Program-made: the position numbers and the translations under genes | Notes under the pieces: generated by a model | What the model saw: the letters and a program-made list of their open reading frames with translations, nothing else | What the model was told of the DNA's origin: nothing | Databases searched by the model: none | From: Kocuria rosea subsp. polaris | GTDB taxonomy: Bacteria; Actinomycetota; Actinomycetes; Actinomycetales; Micrococcaceae | Assembly: GCF_001483755.1 (NCBI RefSeq) | Contig: NZ_LQBK01000004.1 | Span: 351,889-415,888 of the forward strand | Direction: 5' to 3' | DNA: 64,000 bases | In this document: one piece after another, positions 22,285 through 31,118 of the stretch | Position numbering within the stretch: position 1 is the first letter of the stretch | Layout of the letters: each line of letters opens with the position of its first letter

Positions 22285-23186
22285 CCCCGCCCGGCGCGCA
22301 CGCATCCGGTGCGGAGGCGCGGCAGGCCCGGCAGCTGCCCGGCCAGGGACGCCACGAGGGCCAGCCCGAACCCCGCCGCCTGGAGACCCGTGAGCGTCTC
22401 GCCGAGCAGCAGCAGGCCCAGGACCGCGGCCGTCACCGGGGTCAGGGGCATCAGCAGGGTCAGGCTCGTGGGCGGCACGCGCCGGCCGGCGTGGAACCAC
22501 GCGGCGTAGGCGACGGCGCCGCCGGGCAGCGCCAGCCAGGCGTAGCCGAGCACGGCGGGCAGGTCCAGGACGAAGGGACCGGTGTCCAGCAGGGGCACGA
22601 GCGGGGCGATCATGAGACCGCCCAGGGTCAGCTGCCAGCCGGTCGCGGCGAGCCCGCTCAGCCCCTCGGGCAGCCCCCACCGGCGGGTCAGGACCACCCC
22701 GGCGGCCATGACCGCGGTCCCGGCGAAGGCCGCGGCGAGCCCCAGGGCGTCCAGGGTGACGGTGCCCGCGAACACGGCCACGGCCACGCCGGTCACCGCG
22801 GCGAGAGCCCACAGCACCCGCGGCAGGGGGGTGCGCTGCCGGAAGGCCAGGAGCAGCAGGAGCGCCGCGACCAGGGGCTGGGCGGAGCCCACCACGGCGG
22901 CGAGACCTCCCGGCAGACGGTAGGCACCGAGGAACAGCAGAGGGAAGAACGCCCCGAAGTTGAGCAGCGCGAGCACCGCGAACCGGCCCCACCAGGCGGG
23001 CGGCGGCAGCTGCCGGGTCAGGGCGAGCAGCAGCAGCCCCGCCGGGAGGGCCCGCAGCAGGGACGCGGTCATGGGCCGGTCCGGGGGCAGCAGCTCGGTG
23101 GTGACCACGTAGGTGGTCCCCCACACCACCGGCGCCACCGCGCCGAGGAGGATCAGCCGGGCCCGGCCGGCCGCGTCGTGGTCCAC
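22269..23186 (-). CDS. EamA/DMT superfamily exporter
   Basis: A 305-aa membrane protein with ten hydrophobic segments arranged as two EamA repeats, the first starting at LILLGAVAPVVWGTTYVVTTELL. The family exports amino acids and other metabolites. The GTG at 23186 was chosen because it gives the usual length and starts just before helix 1; the open frame continues far upstream without similarity. Its 3' end runs into a strong hairpin. The specific substrate is unknown. Confidence 0.86.
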   Translation of the reverse strand: MDHDAAGRARLILLGAVAPVVWGTTYVVTTELLPPDRPMTASLLRALPAGLLLLALTRQLPPPAWWGRFAVLALLNFGAFFPLLFLGAYRLPGGLAAVVGSAQPLVAALLLLLAFRQRTPLPRVLWALAAVTGVAVAVFAGTVTLDALGLAAAFAGTAVMAAGVVLTRRWGLPEGLSGLAATGWQLTLGGLMIAPLVPLLDTGPFVLDLPAVLGYAWLALPGGAVAYAAWFHAGRRVPPTSLTLLMPLTPVTAAVLGLLLLGETLTGLQAAGFGLALVASLAGQLPGLPRLRTGCVRAGRGRARP

Positions 23187-23292
23187 CGGCGCACCCCCGC
23201 TCTCTTTTCCGCCGTCCGGTCCCGCCCGGTCGGAGGCAGGATGCACCGATCCTACGGTCCGCCCGGCCGGGGATTCGGAGTAGATTGCCACC

Positions 23293-24465
23293 ATGGACGT
23301 CCGCGGGGGGATCGTGAGCGCGCTGTGCGTGCCGGCACTGCTGCTGAGTGGCTGCGCCCCCGACGGCGGGACCCTGGCGACCGGCGAACGCCTGGGCGCC
23401 CCGGCGGACGCGCCCGCCCTGGACGTGGAGGTCGTGCTGGACGACCTCGAGCTGGCGTGGGACGTGGCCCTCACCCCGGAGGGCACCGTGCTGGTCACCG
23501 AGCGGGGCGGCCGGCTGCTGGCCCGCGACGAGCAGGGCGTGCGGGAGGTCGCCGCGGACCTGGACGACCTGTTCGTGGGCAGCGAGGCCGGACTGATGGG
23601 CCTGGAGGTCTCCCCGGACTTCGGGCGGACCCGGGAGATCTTCCTGTGCCACGCCACCCGGACCGAGGACGGCCGGCCGCAGGACGTGCGGGTCACCCGC
23701 TGGCGGCTCGACGAGGACGCCGCCGCGGCCGAGCGCACCGGGACGGTCGTCGACGGCCTGCCCATCAGCTCCGGCCGGCACAGCGGCTGCCGGCTGCGCT
23801 TCGTCCCCGACGGCACGCTCCTCGTCGGCACCGGGGACGCCGCCCAGGGCGAGAACCCGCAGGACCCGGACTCGCTCGGGGGCAAGACGCTGCGGCTCCA
23901 TCCCGACGGCACGGTCCCCCAGGACAACCCGTTCGCCGACCGGGACGGGCCCGCGGCCGCCGTGCACACCCTGGGCCACCGCAACGTCCAGGGCCTCGCC
24001 GTGCAGCCCGGCACCGGCACCGTGTGGTCGGCGGAGCACGGACCCGGCACCGATGACGAGATCAACGTGCTCGAGCCCGGCGGGAACTACGGGTGGGATC
24101 CCGCGCCCGGCTACGACGAGTCCGTGCCCATGACCGACCTCGAGGAGTACCCGGACGCGGTCCCGGCCGCGTGGTCCTCCGGGCGCCCGACCGTCGCCCT
24201 CAGCGGCGCCGCCTTCCTCGACGGGGAGCGCTGGGGGGCGTGGGAGGGCGCGCTGGCCGTGGCCGAGCTGAAGAACACGGGCGTGGGGGTCTACCGGGTG
24301 GAGGACACCGCGGTCACCGGCCTGACCCGCATGGCGGAGCTGGAGAACGACTACGGCCGGTTGCGCTCGCTGACCCTCGACGACGAGGGCGCCCTGTGGG
24401 TCACGACCTCCAACGGCGACGACGACGCCGTCCTGCGCGTCACCCCGCGGCCGGACGGGGGCTGA
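23293..24465 (+). CDS. PQQ-dependent sugar dehydrogenase-like lipoprotein (sorbosone dehydrogenase fold)
   Basis: A 390-aa six-bladed beta-propeller protein of the glucose/sorbosone dehydrogenase family. The N-terminus has a short hydrophobic stretch ending in the lipobox LLSGC, so it should be anchored on the outer membrane face. Typical motifs are LAWDVALTPEGTVLVTERGG, LGHRNVQGLA, WSAEHGPGTDDEINVLEPGGNYGW and a closing LWVTTSNGDDDAVLRV. Soluble relatives use PQQ and calcium to oxidise aldoses, but many actinobacterial members are unproven as enzymes. It is divergent from the EamA gene. No PQQ biosynthesis genes are in the window. Confidence 0.88.
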   Translation: MDVRGGIVSALCVPALLLSGCAPDGGTLATGERLGAPADAPALDVEVVLDDLELAWDVALTPEGTVLVTERGGRLLARDEQGVREVAADLDDLFVGSEAGLMGLEVSPDFGRTREIFLCHATRTEDGRPQDVRVTRWRLDEDAAAAERTGTVVDGLPISSGRHSGCRLRFVPDGTLLVGTGDAAQGENPQDPDSLGGKTLRLHPDGTVPQDNPFADRDGPAAAVHTLGHRNVQGLAVQPGTGTVWSAEHGPGTDDEINVLEPGGNYGWDPAPGYDESVPMTDLEEYPDAVPAAWSSGRPTVALSGAAFLDGERWGAWEGALAVAELKNTGVGVYRVEDTAVTGLTRMAELENDYGRLRSLTLDDEGALWVTTSNGDDDAVLRVTPRPDGG

Positions 24466-24492
24466 ACGGCGCCCGGGGCCCGTGCCGGGTGC

Positions 24493-25578
24493 TCAGGACT
24501 CCGCCTGGCCCCGCCGCCAGTAGCCCATGAAGGAGACGTGGTCCTTGGGGATGCCCGCCGCGTCGACGCACAGCCGGCGCAGCGCCTTGACGGTGCCGGA
24601 CTCGCCGGCGAGGAACACGTAGGGGACGTCGGCGCGCGCGGACGTGGCCACCGACCACGCCCGGGGCTCGGCGGCGTCCTCGGTGGTGCTCGCGGCGGTG
24701 TCGCCGGCGGCGTTCCGCGCGGCCGGCCGGGCTGGCGCCCCGCCGCCGCGCTGCGGGCGGCGGCCCGCCAGGACGTCGTCCACGGCCCGGCCCGGCAGCT
24801 CGAGCAGGTGTGCCAGGCGCACCGCGGCCCGGTGCCCGTGCCCGGCCGGCTCCCCGCCCCCGGCGCGGGGCAGGACGTGCAGCCGCACGTCCGGCAGGTC
24901 GGCGGGGAGGCGGTGGGCGGCGGCGTCCTCGGGGTGCGGGACCTCGAGCACCACGTCGAGGCGGGGCCGGGTCCCGCCCGCGGGGGGCCCGGCGTGGGCG
25001 TCCGTGAACTCCTCCGCCACGGACATCAGGGCCGGGGCCGCGGTCTCGTCCCCGACGGCGAGCACGCGGTGGGCGCCACCGTGGTCCCACGCCGCCCAGG
25101 GCCGCTCCCGGGGACCGGGCCCGAGCAGGTACACGCGCTCGCCGGGGGACACCGCGGCCGCCCACCGGCTGCCGGGGCCGTCCTGGGCATGCCCGCCGTG
25201 CACCACGACGTCGATCACGAGCTCGGGGACCACCATCCCGCAGAACGTGGTGCGCCGGACGCCGCGCACGGTGTAGGTGCGCATCCAGCCGCGCTCCTCG
25301 GCGGGCCGGGCGAACCAGCCCTCGCGCAGGCCCAGGGACAGGTCCGCCCGCTGGGGCTCGCGGCCCGGAGGCGGGACGAGCAGCTTGATGTAGGCGTCCC
25401 GGCACCGGGTCGCGTCCCCGGCCCCGATGAGGGCCGGGGACAGGCCGGCGAGCTCCGGGCCCGCCAGGGCGATCCGGCGGAAGGACGGGCACAGCTGGGT
25501 CACGGACGTCACGACGGCCTCGACGCACAGCACGGGGGCCTCGTGGGCGGCGGCCTCGGGGGCGGGGATGGCGGTCAC
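24493..25578 (-). CDS. Siderophore-interacting protein (SIP, FAD-dependent ferric reductase)
   Basis: A 361-aa ferredoxin-reductase-like protein. It has the FAD-binding beta barrel (MRTYTVRGV, the RxYTxR flavin signature) and a C-terminal NAD(P)H-binding part that ends with VFLAGESGTVKALRR and VSFMGYWRRG, diagnostic of SIP proteins. Its job is to reduce iron from imported ferric siderophores in the cytoplasm. An Ala/Gly-rich insertion near residues 285-315 makes it longer than typical members. The GTG at 25578 overlaps the ATPase stop codon in a GTGA junction; it is the last gene of the iron operon. Confidence 0.92.
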   Translation of the reverse strand: MTAIPAPEAAAHEAPVLCVEAVVTSVTQLCPSFRRIALAGPELAGLSPALIGAGDATRCRDAYIKLLVPPPGREPQRADLSLGLREGWFARPAEERGWMRTYTVRGVRRTTFCGMVVPELVIDVVVHGGHAQDGPGSRWAAAVSPGERVYLLGPGPRERPWAAWDHGGAHRVLAVGDETAAPALMSVAEEFTDAHAGPPAGGTRPRLDVVLEVPHPEDAAAHRLPADLPDVRLHVLPRAGGGEPAGHGHRAAVRLAHLLELPGRAVDDVLAGRRPQRGGGAPARPAARNAAGDTAASTTEDAAEPRAWSVATSARADVPYVFLAGESGTVKALRRLCVDAAGIPKDHVSFMGYWRRGQAES

Positions 25579-26516
25579 AGCAGGGTCCTTCCGATCTCGG
25601 CGGCCGCTCGGGGCGCGGGGTCCAGGGGCACGGGGACGGCGGGTGGGACGGGGCGGGAGCCCTCGTGGGCCCGCCCGCGGGGCAGGACCACGGGGCGTCC
25701 GCCCACGGGGTCCCGGGCGACGTCCGCCCGGAGCCCGAAGACCTCGGCCAGCAGCTCGGGGATGAGCACCTCGGCGGGCGTGCCCACGGCCACGATGCGC
25801 CCCGCGGCCATCGCCACGAGCCGGTCCGCCACGCGGGCGGCCAGGTTCAGCTCGTGCAGCACGGCCACGACGGTGGCCCGGCCGGCGCCGGGTCCCTCGG
25901 GGTGGTCGAGCCCCCGGAGCATGTCCAGCAGGTCCACCTGGTGCGCCAGGTCGAGGTAGGAGGTGGGCTCGTCGAGCAGCATCGTCCGGGCCCGCTGGGC
26001 CAGGGTCAGGGCGATCCAGACCCGCTGGCGCTGCCCGCCGGAGAGCTCCTCCACGGGCCGCCCCGCCAGGGCCGTGAGCTCGGTGAGCTCCAGCGCGCGG
26101 GCCACCGCCGCGTCGTCGTCGGGGGAGGGGGCGCCCCACCACCGGCGGTGCGGGTGCCGGCCGCGCTCCACGAGCTCCGCCACGGTCAGGCCCTCGGGGA
26201 CCACCGGGGACTGCGGGAGGAGGCTGACCGAGCGGGCGTACCGGCGGGCGTGCCACTCGCGGACGTCGCGGCCGTCGGCCTCGAGGGTGCCGGCGAGCGG
26301 GCGCAGCTGCCGGGACAGGCCCTTGAGCAGCGTGGTCTTGCCGCACCCGTTGGCGCCGATGAGCACGGTGGTGTCCCCGTGCGGGATGTCGAGGTCCACC
26401 TCCCGCACCACGGCGCGGTCGCCGTAGCCCAGGGACAGCCCGCGGATCCGGAAGGCGGGGACGCCGGCCGCGGGGTCCGCCACGGGACGCAGGCCGGGGC
26501 GCAGCTCAGGACTCAT
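25575..26516 (-). CDS. Iron-siderophore ABC transporter ATP-binding protein
   Basis: A 313-aa ATPase of the FepC/FhuC type. Walker A is GANGCGKTT, the signature is LSGGQRQRVWIA, and Walker B is TMLLDEPTSYLDLAHQVDLL, with the H-loop in VLHELNLAARVADRLV. It energises the two membrane permeases encoded just upstream. The ATG at 26516 overlaps the permease stop by 4 bp, and its own stop overlaps the SIP start by 4 bp, so the operon is tightly coupled. A Pro-rich C-terminal tail follows the core. Confidence 0.94.
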   Translation of the reverse strand: MSPELRPGLRPVADPAAGVPAFRIRGLSLGYGDRAVVREVDLDIPHGDTTVLIGANGCGKTTLLKGLSRQLRPLAGTLEADGRDVREWHARRYARSVSLLPQSPVVPEGLTVAELVERGRHPHRRWWGAPSPDDDAAVARALELTELTALAGRPVEELSGGQRQRVWIALTLAQRARTMLLDEPTSYLDLAHQVDLLDMLRGLDHPEGPGAGRATVVAVLHELNLAARVADRLVAMAAGRIVAVGTPAEVLIPELLAEVFGLRADVARDPVGGRPVVLPRGRAHEGSRPVPPAVPVPLDPAPRAAAEIGRTLL

Positions 26517-27592
26517 GCCAGGGCTCCTCTCCGCTGCCGCACGAGCAGCCACAGCATCACGGGGGCGCCCACGGCGCCGGTGACCACGCCGGCCGGCAGC
26601 TGCACCTGCGCCAGCAGGTCGGCGCCCACGGAATCGGCGACCACCACGACCACGGCGCCCACGAGGGCGCACGCCACGATCGAGGTCCGGCCCCGGGTCA
26701 GGGCGGTCGCCACCGGGGTGGACATCAGCGCCACGAAGGCGAGCGGACCGGTCGCCGCGGTGGCCACGGCGGCCAGCAGCACGCCCAGGCCCAGGGCGAG
26801 GGCCCGGCTGCGCGCCGGGCGCGCCCCGAGACCGGCCGCGAGCTCCGGGCCCAGCTCGGCCGGCTCGAGGGCGCGGTGCACGGCCACGGCCGCGGGCACG
26901 GCCGGCGCCAGGCACGCCGCGAGGACGGCGATCCTCTCCCACGTGGCGGCGTTGAGCGAGCCCGCGGTCCACAGGGCGGCGTCCTGGGCGGCGTTCAGGG
27001 ACAGCTGCACCAGCAGCGCCGCGGTGAGGGCCTGGGCGAGCGCGGCCACGCCGATGCCGGCGAGCAGGAAGCGCTCGCCCACGATCCCGCCCGTGCGCAG
27101 GCGCACCGAGGCGGTGGCGATGAGGGCCGCGGCGAGCACGGCCCCGGCCAGGGCGGTCCAGGACACGGCTGTGCCGCGCAGGCCCCAGACCGCGGTGCCG
27201 GCCACGGCCCCCGCCGCGGCGCCGTAGGTGATGCCCAGGATGTCCGGGCTGGCCAGGGGATTGCGCAGCACCCGGCGGAACAGGGCGCCGGAGCAGCCGA
27301 GCGCGGTCCCGGCGAGCGCCCCCAGCACGGCGCGCGGCAGCTTCTCCTGGAGCACGATGAAGCTCGCCCCGGGGATCTGCTCCCCGGCGAGGATCGCGAG
27401 GAAGTCGGGGACCGTCACGGTGTAGCGCCCGAGCAGCACGCGCACGGCCAGGGCCGCGAGCAGCGCCAGGGCCAGCAGGGCGACCGCCCGGCGGGTGCGG
27501 CGGGACCGGTCGCGGCGCACCGCCCGGACGAGCTCCTCGGCCCCGGCCGGCTCGGGGGCGGCGGGCGCGGGGGAGAGCACGGTGCCGGTCAC
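26513..27592 (-). CDS. Iron-siderophore ABC transporter permease (FepG/FecD type)
   Basis: A 359-aa BtuC-like permease with about nine or ten membrane segments. FecCD signatures include KLPRAVLGALAGTALGCSGA and RNPLASPDILGITYGA. It pairs with the permease encoded just upstream to form the transport channel. The GTG at 27592 overlaps the upstream stop in a GTGA junction. Confidence 0.93.
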   Translation of the reverse strand: MTGTVLSPAPAAPEPAGAEELVRAVRRDRSRRTRRAVALLALALLAALAVRVLLGRYTVTVPDFLAILAGEQIPGASFIVLQEKLPRAVLGALAGTALGCSGALFRRVLRNPLASPDILGITYGAAAGAVAGTAVWGLRGTAVSWTALAGAVLAAALIATASVRLRTGGIVGERFLLAGIGVAALAQALTAALLVQLSLNAAQDAALWTAGSLNAATWERIAVLAACLAPAVPAAVAVHRALEPAELGPELAAGLGARPARSRALALGLGVLLAAVATAATGPLAFVALMSTPVATALTRGRTSIVACALVGAVVVVVADSVGADLLAQVQLPAGVVTGAVGAPVMLWLLVRQRRGALA

Positions 27593-28671
27593 AGGGTCAC
27601 GCTCCGTCCCCGGCGCAGCAGCGCCAGCAGCACCGGCACGCCGAGCACCACCGTGGTCACGCCCACGTGGATCTCCTGGGGCGGGGTCAGCACCCGGCCC
27701 AGGACGTCGGCGAGCAGGAGCAGCACGGGGCCGAGCACCGCGCTGAACAGGACGATCCAGCGGTAGTCGCCGCCGAGGAGACGGCGCACGGCGTGGGGCA
27801 CGAGCAGCCCCACGAAGGCGATGGGGCCGGCGAGGGCCGTGGCCGAGCCGGACAGCAGCACCACGCCCACGAAGACGAGCACGCGCTGCAGGCCCAGGTC
27901 CACGCCCAGCCCGTGCGCGAGCTCGTCGCCCAGGGCCATGGCGTTGAGCCCCGAGGAGCCGCCGAGCACGAGGAGCACGCCGAGCAGGACGAGGGGCGCC
28001 ACGGCGGCGAGGTCGGTGGTCTCGGCGCGGGCGACCGAGCCGATGCTCCAGAACCGGAAGCGGTCCAGCACCGCGGGCAGCACGAGGACCACGGAGGTGG
28101 TCAGGGCGGTGAAGCCGGCGTTGACGGCCGCCCCGGACAGGACCAGGCCCGCCGGGGTCGGGGCGCCGCCGCCGAGCCGGGACGAGCCGAAGACGAGCAC
28201 CGCGGCCACGGCCGAGCCTGCGAGGGCCAGCGCGGTGAGCTGCCAGGTGGCCACCGGGCCGAGCCAGCCGATCCCGAGGACCACCGCGCACGCCGCGCCG
28301 GCGGTCAGTCCGAGCAGGCCGGGGTCGCCCAGCGGATTGCGGCTGACCCCCTGCATCCCGGCGCCGGCCACGGCCAGGGCCGCTCCCGCCAGCACGGCCG
28401 TCAGGGTGCGGGGGATCCGGCTCTGCACCACGGCGGCGTCGATGCCCAGCCCGGCGGAGACCTGGGACCAGCCGCCCTCGAGCAGGGCCGCGGGCAGCCC
28501 GGTGAGCACGGCGAGCACCGTGGCCGGGTCCACCGAGCGGGCCCCCCAGAACAGGGAGGCCGCGGCCGCGGCCGCCAGCAGCAGCACGGCCGCGGACAGG
28601 GCGGGTCCCCGGCGCCGCGGTGCGGCGCCGGGGACCTGCCGGGCGGGGGAGGCGGTGCTGGTGGTGCTCAC
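27589..28671 (-). CDS. Iron-siderophore ABC transporter permease (FepD type)
   Basis: A 360-aa FecCD-family permease, the first of the operon's two. Signatures are RIPRTLTAVLAGAALAVAGAG and SRNPLGDPGLLGLTAGA, with IAFVGLLVPHAVRRLLG near the C-terminus. The GTG at 28671 lies 13 bp after the stop of the substrate-binding lipoprotein gene. Together with the next gene it forms the inner-membrane pore. Confidence 0.93.
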   Translation of the reverse strand: MSTTSTASPARQVPGAAPRRRGPALSAAVLLLAAAAAASLFWGARSVDPATVLAVLTGLPAALLEGGWSQVSAGLGIDAAVVQSRIPRTLTAVLAGAALAVAGAGMQGVSRNPLGDPGLLGLTAGAACAVVLGIGWLGPVATWQLTALALAGSAVAAVLVFGSSRLGGGAPTPAGLVLSGAAVNAGFTALTTSVVLVLPAVLDRFRFWSIGSVARAETTDLAAVAPLVLLGVLLVLGGSSGLNAMALGDELAHGLGVDLGLQRVLVFVGVVLLSGSATALAGPIAFVGLLVPHAVRRLLGGDYRWIVLFSAVLGPVLLLLADVLGRVLTPPQEIHVGVTTVVLGVPVLLALLRRGRSVTL

Positions 28672-28684
28672 CGGGGCCGCGGTC

Positions 28685-29788
28685 TCACTCGCCGCCGGCG
28701 GCCGCGGCGGCCTCGGCGATGTCCGGGACCACGTTCTCGAGCGCCCACGGGATGCTCAGGGGGGAGGCCGCGGAGACCGAGAGCACCTCCTGCGGATCGG
28801 TCTGGAGCACCAGGGCGCCGTCGGCCACGGCCGGGATCCTGCTGAGCAGGGGGTCGTCCTGGATGGTCTCGCGCACGCTCTCGTCCTCGGCCCAGCTGAC
28901 GAACACGTCCGAGGTCAGCTTGTCGGCCCGCTCGGGGGACCAGGTGACGAAGAACTCGTCCTCCTTGCCCTCGGCGGCCTGCTGGACGGCCTCGGACTGG
29001 ACCATGCCGAGGGACTCGAGGAACTTCGGGCGGTTGTCCACCGCGGTGTAGGCGAAGATCGGGTCGGCGGCCGCCGGGTCGATGGTGCCGTAGACGAACG
29101 AGGTGCCCTCCAGCTCCGGGTACTGCTCGGCGGTGTCGGCGATCTGCTGCTCGACGTCCGCCACGACCTCCGCGGCCCGCTCCTCCCGGCCCAGGGCCTG
29201 GCCGATGAGCTCCGTGGAGTCCTGCCAGGAGGTCCCGTAGGCCACGGCGTCCTCGGGGAAGGCGACCACGGGGGCGATCTCGGAGAGCTTGTCGTACTCC
29301 TCCTGGGTCAGCCCGGAGTACGCCCCCAGGATGACGTCGGGCTGCAGCGCCGCGATCGCCTCGTAGTTGATCCCGTCCGTCTCGGCGTAGGTCTCCGGGG
29401 CCTCGGCGCCGGACTCCTCGAGCGCGGCGTCGAACCAGTCGGTGGACCCGTTCTCGTTGGCGCCGAAGTCCGTGGTGGGCACGCCCACGGGCACCACGCC
29501 GAGAGCGGTCGCCACGTCGTGGTTGACCCACGACACCGTGGCCACCCGTTCGGGCGCCTCCTCGATCGTCGTCTCGCCGTACTCGTGCTCCACGGTCCGG
29601 GGGAACTCGCCGGTGGCGCCCTCCCCGGACGCGGAGCTGCCCGCGGACTCCCCGCCCGCGGGGCCGGTGGAGCACCCGGTGAGGACCAGGGCGCCCGCCG
29701 CCAGCAGGGCGGCCGGGGCGAGGACGCGGGGCGAGGGGCGCGGAGCGGGGAACGGCGTGCGCGGAGCACGGAGGAGCAGAGAGGCCAC
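28685..29788 (-). CDS. Ferric-siderophore-binding lipoprotein
   Basis: A 367-aa cluster-8 solute-binding protein (FepB/FhuD/FecB class). The signal ends with the lipobox VLTGC. The mature protein shows the two-lobed fold joined by a long helix: ERVATVSWVNHDVATALG in lobe one, LQPDVILGAYSGLTQEEYDKLSEIAPVV, and SIPWALENVVPDI at the end. It captures the ferric siderophore outside the membrane. The GTG at 29788 was preferred over GTG 29794 because an AAAGG site lies at workable spacing. It is the first gene of the operon and follows an iron-box palindrome. No siderophore biosynthesis gene is present, so xenosiderophore use is possible. Confidence 0.93.
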   Translation of the reverse strand: MASLLLRAPRTPFPAPRPSPRVLAPAALLAAGALVLTGCSTGPAGGESAGSSASGEGATGEFPRTVEHEYGETTIEEAPERVATVSWVNHDVATALGVVPVGVPTTDFGANENGSTDWFDAALEESGAEAPETYAETDGINYEAIAALQPDVILGAYSGLTQEEYDKLSEIAPVVAFPEDAVAYGTSWQDSTELIGQALGREERAAEVVADVEQQIADTAEQYPELEGTSFVYGTIDPAAADPIFAYTAVDNRPKFLESLGMVQSEAVQQAAEGKEDEFFVTWSPERADKLTSDVFVSWAEDESVRETIQDDPLLSRIPAVADGALVLQTDPQEVLSVSAASPLSIPWALENVVPDIAEAAAAAGGE

Positions 29789-29834
29789 GGCCACCCTTTC
29801 GGAGGTCGACGACAGGGCCGTCGGTGCGGAGCGG

Positions 29835-29857
29835 GGTGAGGCAAGGGTTGCCTAACC
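29835..29857. promoter_or_regulatory. IdeR/DtxR-type iron box
   Basis: A 23-bp inverted repeat, GGTGAGGCAA-GGG-TTGCCTAACC, with 10-bp arms and one mismatch. It matches the half-site style of the IdeR/DmdR consensus (TTAGGTTAGGCTAACCTAA). It sits 47 bp before the lipoprotein start, where binding of Fe-loaded repressor would shut off the operon. Confidence 0.75.
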
Positions 29858-30013
29858 TTCGGAACAGCCATCACCCTAGGTCGTGATCCGGGCAATACGC
29901 AACACGAGCATGTGCTAATCCGGCCGGGGTGGCCACCGGGCCGTCTTCCACCCGGTGCGTAGAGTGGGCCGGGCGACCGATGCAGCGTTCCCCCGAGCCG
30001 GAGGAGAGAACCC

Positions 30014-30982
30014 ATGACGTCCGACCTCCCGTCCTCCGTCGACGTGCTCGTGGTCGGCGGCGGCCCCGCGGGCCTGTCCGCGGCCACCTGGCTGGGCCGC
30101 TACCAGCGCTCCACCGTGGTCGTGGACGCGGGGCAGCAGCGCAACCTGGCCGCCGAGGCCGCCCACGGCCTGCTGGGCAGGGACCCGACCACCCCGGGCG
30201 AGCTGCTGGCCGAGGCGCGTGCCGGGCTGGCGCAGTACCCGCAGGTGACGCTCCACCACGGAACGGTCGCCGGCCTGCGCCGGGACGAGGGCCGCCTGTT
30301 CCGCGCCGACGTCGACGGCGCGGAGATCGCCGCGGAACGGGTCGTGCTGGCCACCGGGGTCCGCGACCAGGTGCCCGAGATCGCCGGCATCGCCGAGCAC
30401 TACGGCGTCGACGTGCACCACTGCCCCGCCTGCGACGGGTACACCGCCCGGGGCCAGGTGGTGGTCGTCCTCGGCTCCGGCCGGCACGTGCCGGCCTACG
30501 CCGCGGAGCTGCTCGACTGGGCCGACAGCGTGCGGATCGTCACCGGCACCACCGGACCGGCGTTCGACGAGGAGCAGCGCGCGGTCCTGGCCGACCACGG
30601 GGCCGAGGTCGTGGACGGGGTCGCCGAGGCGCTGATCGGGGCGCCCGGCGCCCTGGCGGGCGTCCAGCTGGCCGGCGGGGAGCTCGTGGAGGGGGACAAG
30701 GTCTTCTTCTCCTACGCGCACCACCCGGGCAACGACCTCGCGCGGCAGCTGGGCTGCGAGCTCGACCACGAGGGGCGCATCGCCGTCGACGGGTTCCAGC
30801 TCAGCAGCGTCGACGGGGTCTACGCCGCGGGCGACATCACCGCCGGCCTGCAGCTGGTGCCCATCGCCATCGGCAAGGGGGCGGCCGCCGGGGTGGCGTG
30901 CGCCACCTCGCTGCGGGGCCACCCCGGCGCCGGGCCGGCCCCCGCCCCGGCCCCGCCGACCCGCTGGTTCACCGCGCGCTGA
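30014..30982 (+). CDS. Thioredoxin reductase-like FAD/NAD(P)H oxidoreductase
   Basis: A 322-aa two-dinucleotide-binding flavoprotein. The FAD motif VLVVGGGPAGLSAATW is at about 11-26, the redox motif CPACDG (around 137-142) matches the TrxR-type CxxC, and a weaker NAD(P)-binding glycine motif (VVVLGSGRHVP) follows. The C-terminal GVYAAGDITAGLQLVPIAIGKG completes the fold. Because there is no adjacent thioredoxin, it may be a TrxR-like enzyme with another partner, such as gliotoxin- or bacillithiol/mycothiol-disulfide reductase relatives. A GAGGAG ribosome site precedes the ATG. It is divergent from the iron operon across a 225-bp region. Confidence 0.87.
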   Translation: MTSDLPSSVDVLVVGGGPAGLSAATWLGRYQRSTVVVDAGQQRNLAAEAAHGLLGRDPTTPGELLAEARAGLAQYPQVTLHHGTVAGLRRDEGRLFRADVDGAEIAAERVVLATGVRDQVPEIAGIAEHYGVDVHHCPACDGYTARGQVVVVLGSGRHVPAYAAELLDWADSVRIVTGTTGPAFDEEQRAVLADHGAEVVDGVAEALIGAPGALAGVQLAGGELVEGDKVFFSYAHHPGNDLARQLGCELDHEGRIAVDGFQLSSVDGVYAAGDITAGLQLVPIAIGKGAAAGVACATSLRGHPGAGPAPAPAPPTRWFTAR

Positions 30983-31118
30983 CGACCTCGCCCCGGCTCC
31001 CCGGTTCCACGGCTCCGGCACCTTCGTTAAGGCGTGTGTCCCGGTGCCTGTCCTCCGGACGGCCCCGGGGCACACAGTGCGGTTCTGCATGGATTTCTAT
31101 TTCGGGGAGTTGACGGCA

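Noticed and set aside
23293-24465. Confident assignment as a PQQ glucose dehydrogenase
   Set aside because: The fold matches, but the substrate and even catalytic activity are unproven in many relatives, and no PQQ genes are in the window.
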